Source: Mactra quadrangularis (lineage: Eukaryota; Mollusca; Bivalvia; Venerida; Mactridae). From it: DNA of 64,000 nt. Position numbers and translations under genes: made by a program. Below the pieces are notes generated by a model. The model was not told the DNA's origin, made no database searches, and was given only the letters and a program-made list of their open reading frames with translations. Position 1 is the first letter of the stretch. Each line of letters opens with the position of its first letter. This document shows, piece after piece, positions 36,501-48,500 of this stretch. The stretch lies in assembly GCA_025267735.1 (NCBI GenBank), contig CM046299.1, positions 26,686,468 to 26,750,467 on the forward strand. Direction: 5' to 3'.

Positions 36501-39500
36501 ACTCAAACCTAGCGGGGGTATCTATCCAAATTAACTATTATTATCCAGTTAGTAAACAATATAATACATACTTCATTTAAACACTACAAGAGGACATACC
36601 TTAAAAGGAAACACGCTTTGTTAGCCGAGGGGACACTAAAAGTGGTATTCAAAACTTCATTTAGTCGTCATTTTGTATGCTATTTCAAACACAAACGGCT
36701 AGCAAAACTTCGTTATGTCGCAACTTTGCATACTTAAAACCATTATCATACAATTTCAAACTCAAGCTGCCAAAGCCTTGCTATCCAGGTGACAATTCAT
36801 TGCTTAAAGTGCATATCATTCTCGTACCCAGAGTTTAACATTAGATTGAAAGTAAACATTTATGTAACCTCTTGTATATAAATAAATGCAAATGCCCATG
36901 GATCTAAACAAAATAAAGTTACGGATGGTAATGTGATCACCTTACAGCTTATTTGTTCAGATATTTACGATGATCGCCTTACCTAACCAACTTTTGTGAC
37001 TCATAAGCATACTTACTTTAACCTTCCACAAGGACACAACTAATTATAAATATATCATATATTGAAGAAAATCAAAAATTTGACAGCTGTTTCGGATTCA
37101 GTGTCTTAACATACCTACATTGTACACTGATGACGTTTAATTAATTTAATGCATATGTATATTTCTGATTGAAAATTCCAGTTTATACCAATCGCATTTT
37201 TGAGAAGTTTTATATAAAATTAGGGCCAGAGTTTTAGAATATTTGTATAAAGCAGATAATGGTTTCATTAAAAATGATTAAATATAAGATATTAAAATCC
37301 ATCTTAATACCATGTGTATTTTTGTACCATCATAAAATACAGTCAAACCTGTATTACACAGACGCACAATGGAAACACAAAGTACGACACCTTTAATAAT
37401 AATAATAAATTTTATTTCAGTAACAATGGCATGACACATGGCATACAAATAGTGAATGTAACACATATTGGTGATGTTACATATCTATTTGATGATTTTT
37501 TATTTCAAAAAGTTTAAATTTTCATTTGGTTTCACATTAATTTGACCACTGTTTTTTCTGCAACCTAGGCAAAATAATAAAACTCTGGTTAACAGAATGT
37601 TTTCTATGTTTAGAATGGTATTACATATGCTGCTCTTTTATAATGTTTTTGGAGAACCTGTGCACCTTTTCACTAAAATCTTACGAAAAAAGTTATCGTA
37701 AGTCAAATTCATAATTTTGCAGCTTACAGTTAGAAGAATATTAAACATTCGACATAATTCAATAATATTTGAAATTGATCGGCCAAAAATGACAGTATTT
37801 GTCATTTTTCTTGCTTTTGACTTACGATGATTTGAATCGTCAGTTTTTTTGTGTGTGAAAAGATCCACTAGTGTTTATTTGTCTCAATATCGACCTTTGA
37901 AATGTTTATTATCAATATATGAATAATAATTCATTCAAATTATATACCATAAGATACAGATTAAGGTATGATTTAGAACATACAAATGTATCTTAAATAT
38001 TATTTCTTTAGCTGCTCAAGATGACTTTTTTTGATCACGTGACTATTGGAGGGTCACGTGATACATACTTAGACAAAATTAACTCAATACGTTATCTTTG
38101 TGGCTTTATTTCGGATATTTCTCAACACAGGGGACGATATCCAAGGTTAGACTGTACGAGTATTTGATATATACAACAAGCTTAGGCAGTTCATATATGA
38201 GGCATATCTAGATCATTTTATCATCCACGGTATTACAACAACTTATGTTTTAATTGAACAATATTGAAACTGCATGATTGCACTGTTTGGTCTAAGGACG
38301 TATAGTGTACTTTCAAATATTTCAAATCTTTCAAATTAATCACGTTGTAGATCTGTGCGTTGGTTGATTTGTAGAGTAGGAATGCTCATTGTCTTTGAAT
38401 ATTATGTAAAATAACGACTAGTCAATTTATATTTATAAAGATGTATCGAATCACATTTTTTCCGTATTTTCTATTTTAAATAATCGTTCAAAATAAATTT
38501 AGTCAATCGGAACACCACTGCTATCATCTAATAAGATATGTATATTATAGTATGGGTAGAAAATCGCGGAGCGGTTCCAAATAAAACTAAGTATGGTACT
38601 AACTATATGGTGAGACGTATATCGTAAGCTCTATAATGATGTCTGCCTAAAATACGTAAAACTGTTAAGACTTCAAACTGTAACTGGTTTCAATTAGGGT
38701 CCTTAGGTCGATATAGAATGTCAAACACCCCGGCAACTATCGTGTCAATCCATGATAGCTGACACCATTACAACTAAATACTGACACTGCGACAAAACTC
38801 CATAATGACAACATGTTAAAATACTAATATCTAATTCCATTGTTTCAAGAAACTGTTACGGTTAATCCTCACAGACTTGTATATAGTATTGGATTTTCTG
38901 TCAATAATGTTTAAGATGTCAGAGTTTTCAGATTAAAGGATGTTAAAGATCAGATTTAGATCTAGATTATCTTTATATCTGTGTATTATTTTGATGATAG
39001 ATTTGTCGTAGGAGTTCTTTGTTTAACAAACTGTGATTTATATATATATGATGTCTGATTTTATAACTCCTGGAATCCAACTAGCTTGTCAACATTATTG
39101 GCTATTGACAGATTGTTCATGGAACAATGCGCTGACAATCATACACTTACCAAAATTTCTAATCGGTCACCCAATTTATTCCTTATTTTCTAATAACTGA
39201 AACTATGGACTAATATAGCAATATTTATTACAGGAAAATTTAGCAGGTATCTTCCTGACAAAATCATATTATCATATTCTCAATAATTGTGATTTTATAC
39301 GAGTGTCTTTAACATAGGTTTTCATATAAAAAGTCACAAAATAAAGAAATTCAAAGCAAGTTTCTCATAATGAGTATGATCTCGGTTGACAGCTACCATG
39401 GCACGACAAGATAATGTTCCATGTCATATTGCTAGAGGATCAATAGTCATGCTTCTCGAGAATAATATGTTTGTAATTCCCCCCCCCTCCCCAAAGAGCG

Positions 39501-42500
39501 CGGACATGAACCCGATCGAAAACAATTTTGACTTGCAAAAAATGTCGAGTTTGAGCCCATCGTCAGCAGCATAACCTCAATGAACTGGAGCGTGACGTTC
39601 AAGAGGTGTGGAGAAATATTTCACAACAGTACCTGAAAAGATACATTGTATCTACGAGATCTACTTGTCGTGCCGTGGTAGTAGGGCTGCAACGGTTCGA
39701 CGAACTACCGTGAAACTCGAACCGAAGGTGGCCGGTACGAGTGTACCGTACCGTGACCTAAAAATCCGAGTGAACCGCAGTCTTATTAAATATTGTCTAA
39801 CATATATTCCTATTGGTCATTACGAACGAATTTTAAATCAAAATCTCATGTCAAGACGACGACAAACACAAGTAAACCAAATTAACACAAATAAATAAAT
39901 TAGTCGTGATAATCAGTACTTTAAGCCATTCCTATATGTGTGTAAGTCATATTAATTTTCTGTAGTAATCCTAAATAATTAACAAACAAACTGCCATGTA
40001 CACCAGGTACATTAACCTTTTGTTTGATGACGAACATGTGTTTGTAATTTTTAATTGAAACTGATGTAAACAATTTAATATATGTGTCGGCATTTTTCAC
40101 AGTTTGTCGATATTTGATAGCCTAACAATACAATGTCATAATTGCTATGTCTCATCGTGTAATCATAGAGTCTTAGACGCTTCTATAATTTAATTGTTAC
40201 TTTGAATATTTTTTAAAACAAATGTGACCTAGTTTTTTAATTGTTGACTCTATACGCTAAATTATAGGCAGGTTTTGAAAAGATACACAATCGACGATCA
40301 CAGGAAAAAACATTTTTAGACTAACGTAAAATTAACTATGACTCCCGTTATTTTATCATTTTATTTTTAGAACATTCAAACATTACTTTTCCGTTCGTAT
40401 AATTTTCCGTATTTTCTCGAAAAAACCCAAACAAACTATTTTTCAATGCATATTCGTATTTTACCGATGCAAGTGTAATCAAAATGTCGTTTGCTAATCG
40501 TGAAAGAAATAAAAGCGTTATGTTGTGAATGTGTATTGATATTGATAGATTAAAATGCGTTGGTGTTCTTAAGACGTGCAATTGTACGATTAACGCTTAC
40601 AATATAAAATCGCGCTAATTTTCGGCACAAACGCCGAAACTCCAGAACTTTAAAACTCAACAAAAGTAATTGTCTAAACAAACTTCATTGTCGTCTTTTT
40701 ACAACCTAATTATGTCTTAATTAGTAATATTTTTCGTAAAAAATCCCTATGGTAATATGGATATAGTCTAATTGTAATATATTTTCGCGACCCACGCTAT
40801 TGCATATTAAACTGAAACATTTTTTAAATTTACATAAGTAATGTAAAAAGCTTATTAATTGTCCTTCCTAATACAAAAAATGCTTCAGGAACCAACAAAT
40901 TCAAACAAAAGGTCACTGTTTTCGGGCACACGAATTCGAAACAAATCTTCTAACAACTGACGTTTTTTTTTGTCAATATTGACAATTGTAATGGTAAAAT
41001 TATATGCATATTGAATATTTATGTAATTTATGAATTCAATTAAAAATTCTTGTGATGCTATCATACCTACACTGTATTTATCATTGACAAACAGTTAAAA
41101 TAACTACACCTGCTAGTATGCATGACTTTATGAAAATGTTAAGTTTGTTGTTGAATGAGTATTTCAAAAAGGCAAAGAACAGACAAGATGTTTGTATAAA
41201 CTTGTTGGCAAATTAAAATACTGTTATGGTTACTATCTGATTTATGAAACACAATTATACAAAAGAATCTTTATTATAAATAATATTACCATATTGAACC
41301 TAGGTACGTATTGTGAACCTTAACTGCCGTACCTAGGTACGTACCGTACCGCAACTTGGCTCAAGGTACGCAGCCCTACGTGGTAGCTGCCAACGGAGGT
41401 CATACTCATTATTAAATACTTGCTCTGAATTCCATCTATACTATGTGTTGCTTAAGCCTTAAACCCAACAAAAAACAAAAAACCTGAAGTTACCATTATA
41501 AAAAGTGTGTTGGTAACAAGAGAAAGCCCCCTTAGTTCTCACTAAAATATTTAGAGTCTATTTCAAGGGCTTTCAACTGATCTGTCTCATTGTGAGCAAT
41601 TTCTCTCGATTAGTATGACATTTAGAATAAAGAGCAGTAGTCAAGTGATAGGACGCACGGTTAGAGAGAGGTCCCGGTTTCAAACTCCACAAGGGACAGC
41701 TAATGTGATTGCGCAAGAAATTTACCCACAGTTATTCCACTCCCCGCCAGGTTAATGGGTACTGTGAGAGGTCATTTACCCGAAAGAGGTTTCAATAAGG
41801 GACCTTAGTCAGTTATTTCCCCTTGTATACTGTTCAAATAGGTAGGTCCAATTAGTTGGATTACTCGGATTTTACCTTTACTTTTTAAAGCCAACTTGCC
41901 AAAATTAATCTTAAATAACTTTTTTTATAAATCATTTGATTTGTTTAAAATTCAAGCTAAGTAATTTTAGGGTGAAGAACTGTCTTAATGTCATCACTTC
42001 TATTAATATCTTAATTAACAAAAAAGATATTAGATGAAATATTTTGTTATCCTTACATAGAAATTCAATGATAAAATCCGAGGATTCCAACTGTAAGGAC
42101 CTACTTACCAATTGGATGGCTTCAGATTTTATCAGGGTAAGATAACTGACTAAAGTCTCTAATTATCAAGGTCTGTCGTACAAAATTATAATGAACATGC
42201 ATATGGAAGCAGATTTTATGCTGCACTTTAACTTTTTTTAACTTTAAACTTTAGAATGTGGTATTTTCTGAATCACGGACTAAAAACTCGCACATATACG
42301 GTCAAGTTTTATTCAATTGCATATATAAGCAAGATATACGGTTTAAAAGATATTTGGCGCTATACAGGGTTTGAATATACATTTTGTATGAAGAATAAAT
42401 AGTCATATTCGCTGTTCAATCATACCACCAGGAGTACCAAAAGTATATAACCAATTAGCATTGCGAGTCACCCATAATACAGAGTAAATAGTCAGTAACT

Positions 42501-45500
42501 ATACTGTCCGAGCTACGCACCTGTTTATAACTAATAACTAGTTGTACCATATTTTTTCCCATTTCTTTATACCGGAAAATAATTTCAATGAACAAATAGA
42601 CATGGTATAGCAAATTGTATTGGTTAGAACATAGGTCAAAAGTTGATTTAGACAACTGTGCCGAAAAACTGACTCCATATAAATGGCTTATACTAACATT
42701 TTCAGCTCATTGAATATATGTACATATAATTGTAACATTGAAATTTTCATCAACTCTCGATATCATATTCACACTATCTAATGGTCTTATTAAACTAATT
42801 CTATCCTCTACGAGCCCGATTCACGTTTTAATAATCATCAGTCAGGAGGCTGTGATATTTTACATGAATGTTGGCTTTGTTACTTAGCGTATGGTATGAT
42901 AGTTGGTATCATTCGAAAGGGCCAGCCCTTAACAGCATGTAGCCGCGGCCGTGGCGTAGTGGTTAGCATGTCTGACTTCGAATCCGGAGATCGCGGGTTC
43001 GAGCCCGGTCGCGGTAGGTCATACCCTATACATGAGTTATACCACGGTAAGGTAAGTTATTACTGGTGATAGAAAAGAGCCCAGGAAACCTATAGTAGGA
43101 AGAGCTGGCCGTCATGTATATAAACTAAATATGTGTTGAATACGACGTTAAACCCATTTTTATGGATATAACTTCGAATGACATTCGGCGAAAATGCAGA
43201 CCAGTAACTATGTAATCATTATCATTGTAAAATACGTTTTTATTATATATATAGTGTCTTGGGACCGTGTCGGTCGCCTTTGGCTTACGTATGTACAAAC
43301 CAAAGTTTCCTCCAATTGAAACTTTTCGAACTCGTTGAACTTGATACCAAAATTACATAGTTCGTGTAATAATTGAATAACCACGTACTAAAAGCGAGTT
43401 TATAATCGAGCAAATGATGAGCACATGATTAAAACGACAATTCATTGATCTAAAATGATGTAGTTGATAGATTTATCTTAAATTATTAATTAAGTTGAGA
43501 CCAAGGTCTTTGTGTTTAGAAACACTTATTCCTTAATCATTGTTAAATGCCATGATGTTAGTTGTCAGTACGAATGCACAACAGATAAGTAGTTTCATGT
43601 TTGTTGCGTGTTTTCTTGAATCAAGATGTTTGATCTGCGCTTAATTGTGAATTTATGGTGATGTAAAATGCATATAAGGTTATATCACAAGGATTTCATG
43701 AACTTGTTGCTCTAACCAAGGAATCGGATGGTCAATGGCCAAGGAAAGTGTAAAAAACAATAAAAACAGATAAAACTGTGATGATTTTTGTTGAAATTTT
43801 CCATTATTTCGTGATAAATCTTTTACAATTATGTATGTTTTCTTCATTGTGTATTTGTTGATTTGTCAACAAAATTTAGTGTTTATATCATTGGAATCAT
43901 AATTTTTAAAGATCTATATAAACAATGTCAATAAACAATCTATATCTGTTATCGACATTTTATAAAAACTGCGATACGTCAAGTACATATAAAACATAGT
44001 GTAAAAACTTGTGTTGTTCTCACATTGAAAGCCCTCTTGAAATGTTATATGACGCTTTTATGATTTATTATCTGTAAATACAAACTACCAATCTCTGATC
44101 TTGAAAAATATCGCCGATATTGTTTGGAATTTATTAAAGATGTCAAACAACCGTCGAAACACGGACAGAAGAAAGTATTAGCAAAGTCTTAAGACATTCA
44201 ATGGCTCTTAAATAGCAGAAGGAGTGAATCTCACACAGACGAAGAAAAAACGCACCGCTTTAATTGCATTTAATGGCGAATGCTAAACAAAGGGAGGGAA
44301 CTTATTAGATTTTTATCTTTTAAAGGATTAGTGCGATAATAATTCTATTTTATCCGATTTGAAATTTTAAGACGATATACTCAGTGGCATTCGGCACTTG
44401 TTGGAGGTTTACAATTGAATTTTAAAGAACATTTAATCTTTTTACTCATGAAATGATATAGAAATATATAAAATACATTTAAAAAAAGTGGTAAAAATGT
44501 CGGATTTTGTGACGAACGTTGAAATAACAAAAACGAACAATTCACAGGATAAGAAAAATGGAGAAGTTCACAGAACGAGTAGTTTTCAGAATTCCATGGA
44601 CCAAAGTGTTCGACCAACGCCCACGCCTCGGAATGAAAATGAAAATGGTGATATCTTAGGTAGGCAATCGAAAAATTCTCCTCGGCGAGGACGGCGTGCT
44701 TTCTCTCCTATGAAATCATATTCTCCGACAAGAAATCGCTCAACATCAACCTCACCAAGACGCGAACGTTCATTTTTACGTTCAACATCACCGGACAAAC
44801 TTCCATTTCGTCGTTCACAAATATGGTCACAATGGGAAGTTACTAAAAATAAGGGACAAGATTGTTTACAAGAATATAACATTAGACAAATGACTAATTT
44901 ATATGGTAAAGAACTTGGCGGGAAAGTTGATGCTGCCTCGGACTGGTATCGTGAAAATGGATTAAATCGTAGTAAAACACAGATGGAGGCCCTTGGATGG
45001 CTCTCTGAGGTTTGTTTACTTATATCCTTAGTGATTGCTAATTTTATTCAGATATTTATGTTTTCAAAGTCGTAAAATATATAATAATGTATGTTTACCT
45101 ATGTGTCTTTTTGTTGAAAATTGTTTCTATGTAAATTGCGAGTTGGACTCATTGTCGACACAATAAGGTCACCGATGGACCGCAGATTTGATCTGATTCG
45201 AACGTTGAATACGTTGATACAGTTTACAATTCAAATATTACTTTTCGCAGATATTTGCATAAGGTTTGCTTTTAACCACGAGAAAAATCTATCAAACTAC
45301 GGTGGCATAGAGGTGACATGGAGAAATATTTAAATTACCGCTACTATTACCTGGCCACGCAGTAGCTTTTACGTGCGCACGCAATAATGTTAATGTGGCC
45401 ACGTAATAGCTTTACGTGCGCACGCAATAGCTTTTACGTGCGCACGCAATAACGTTTACGTGGCCACGCAATAGCTTTACGTGCGCACGCACTATCTTTT

Positions 45501-48500
45501 ACGTGCGCACGCAATGACGTTTACGTGGCCACGCAATAGCTTTACGTGCGCACGTTATAATTGACCAATGAGAGTTGTCGAAATTGGCGGCCATTTTCAT
45601 TGGACAATTATTACGTGCGTACGTAAAGCTATTGTGTGGCAACGTAAACGTTATTGCGTGCGCACGTAATAGCTACTGCGTGACCACGTTATTGCAGCGG
45701 TATTTTAAATATTTCTCCATGTCACCTCTATGCCACCGTATGATACAGACATAATCGTGCATTGTATTATGTATGATTGTCTTTGAATAAAAACTATCTT
45801 CGAGCAGGTGTTGGTACTATGTCATTTTCTATTTACCAAATTACCACAGTTCTTTACTTGAAAAAAACATTGTTTATCTCATTTCAAAGGCACCGACACG
45901 TTTGGTGTTTTGCTTAACGGCCCTCTGCTACTCGTACAATAGTAGTTATTTTGGGTGGACATGTCACCCATTGTTGTTATCAAGATTTACTTATTTAAGC
46001 GACTGTTAACTTTCTCAAGTAAAGATACATGGTCATATGCTTGGCAGAAACCCATTCATAATCTCTATAGGCGAAAGGTAACTATAAGATTTCTTACTCA
46101 ATGAAACAAGCTGTGTTCCTGATGAGATTCGAACCCAGGACTTTTTTATTCCAAAAGCGATAACTTAGTAGCTAGCCTGATTTGATTATCCTCCATTAGA
46201 AAATCCGCAACTTAATTTGTTCTATATAGATATTGTAATTATGTATATTTTAGTGCCTCAGTTTCCCTTTAAGCTAACTAGACCAAAACTAGCTTGATCC
46301 TGTTAAATTTTCGTAATAGTAAGAAATAAATAAAAGCCATATGCTATACAAATACGTGTATGAATTGCTTGTTATCTCACGATACGTTTATTGAACTAAT
46401 TTGTCAATCACGTCTTGTAGTTTTTGAGGAGCCCCCATATATGTGTAATTAGATTACCACAACTAAAATTAGCTCAATTGGTCCTTGATAACTAAGTAAG
46501 ATTATACAAAATAAACGATGTCCATTATGCTTGTTGTTAACATTTTGGTTATGGCCACCACTCATTTGACAAAAACTTCGAAAGGCTTCCCAAACATATT
46601 ATACGTTGTGTGTATTATGTTTAAATGGGCCCCAAGTGGGCATTTTTGTTGGCAATGTATTTCAAGTTAAATTTAGAGCCCCCTTCCTGATTGACCAGTA
46701 CTAGTACTAAACAATCGGTCCCCATCCTGATTGACCAGTACAAGTTTTAAGCAACCAGACCCTTCCTGGTCGACCAGGACTAGTATTTAGCAACCAACCC
46801 ACTTCCGGATCAAACAGAACTAGTACTTAACAATCAGTCCACATCCTGATCGACCAGTACATGTTCTAAGCAACATGTTCCTGATCAACAAGAGCTTGTA
46901 CTTAGCAAAAAGTTTCCTTCCTGAATGACCAGTGCTTGTATTTAGCAACCAGCCCCCTTCCTGATCGACCAGTACAAGTATTTAGCAACCAGCCAACTTC
47001 CTTATCGAACAGACCTAGTATTTGGCAGCAAGCCCCCTTTTTGATCGATCAGTAATTGTACTAAGCAACAAGCCCTCTTTCTGATTGACCAGTATGTGTA
47101 CATAGAAAACAGCCCCCTTCCTGATTGACCAGTGCTTGTACTTAGTCAAAAAGTTTCCTTCCTGATCGACAAGTGCTTTTACAAAGCCACCTGCCCCCTT
47201 CCTGATCGACCAGCACTAGTATTAAGCAACCAGCCCCCTTTCTGATCGACCAGTTCTAGCGTTTAGCAACCAGCCCTCTTCCTGATCGACCAGTAATTGT
47301 ACTAAGCCACCAGTCCCCTTTTTGATCGACCAGTAATTAACTAAGCAATCAGCTCTTTCCTGATTGATCAGTACTTGCACAAAGCAACCATCTCCTTACT
47401 CATCGACTTGAGCTGGTATTAGACAACCAGTCCCTTCATAATTAATCAGTACTAGTACTAAGCAATTAGGATATAGTGGCTCGTTTAAGAAAACGACGGA
47501 GTTAGCTTTATGGGATTTGAGTAAACGCGGTGCTTGGTACCCAAAGATTGTCAGTGTTACGCCGTTATGGTTGATACAAGCATGCACGTGATCGGCTATC
47601 AAACTTGGTATTATTTTAAACCATAAATTATTTTGTAGCAGACTACTGTTAAAAGTTCCATGACATATGTAGTGTATCGTTGTTTAGATATCTTCAAAAT
47701 AATGGCGAAATACCCAACTGCTGTCATCATTGCTTAGATGATACTTTTCTAATTTGACTTTAAATGATTTGATTAAATGCTTAGAAGTGACGTTCAGAGA
47801 CGAGATCTATCAATAATCTTAATCTTATAGTTATGCGTTATATTATGCGTTTCTCTGGATGTTTTGATACGATTAGCAACTTGGCTGTCCATATTGACAA
47901 TTGTTCAATACAGTTCACTGTTCATAGTGTTGCGTTTCACAGTATGTTGCTAGTTGCTGTTTAAAAATAAGACCTGACTTGTCATAATATATAACATTTT
48001 GACAGTGTGATCGATCACATTAGACCTAAATAATTTGTACTATCCGTTATTGCCATTGGTTTACTTTGATTCAGCAAAACATAAATATAAAGTGTTCAAT
48101 TCAATCCTTCAGTATTGCCAGCAAACTATAGGCTTCTAGCGTTTTTTCGGCTTAACAGGGGAGTCTATGTTAACTTGTTTGATGTGTATCTTCACATGTA
48201 CTGATTTTTGTTCCTTATTATTAAGTAAGTTAATCAAAGGGAGATAATTTGTGAAAGATGATATATGTAGCATAAGTATTTTCAATTATCTCCCTTTTAG
48301 TCGCCAGATGAATCAATCCTGGTTTACGCTTCGTTATTTTAAAGAATGAATATAATATATAGTTAATAAGAGTTTTAAAGACTGGAAGTTGGATTATATT
48401 TAACCTTTGGTCAAAGAACAAACGTATTTTATATTATACATGTATATTAAAATAGTTCACATAATTCCGATTAAAATATTAAATCTCATTGTATGGATTA

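Noticed and set aside
39608..39898. 96-codon ORF spanning the Tc1/hAT junction
   Set aside because: It crosses the 8-bp duplication from transposase relic into hAT terminus in the wrong frame; a chance reading.
42944..43016. Functional tRNA-Arg gene
   Set aside because: The tRNA-like head runs straight into a SINE body and a SINE tail, with no T-run terminator after the head.
44381..44882. Minus-strand ORFs opposite candidate exon B
   Set aside because: Complement of the Arg/Ser-rich coding frame; no start or splice logic.
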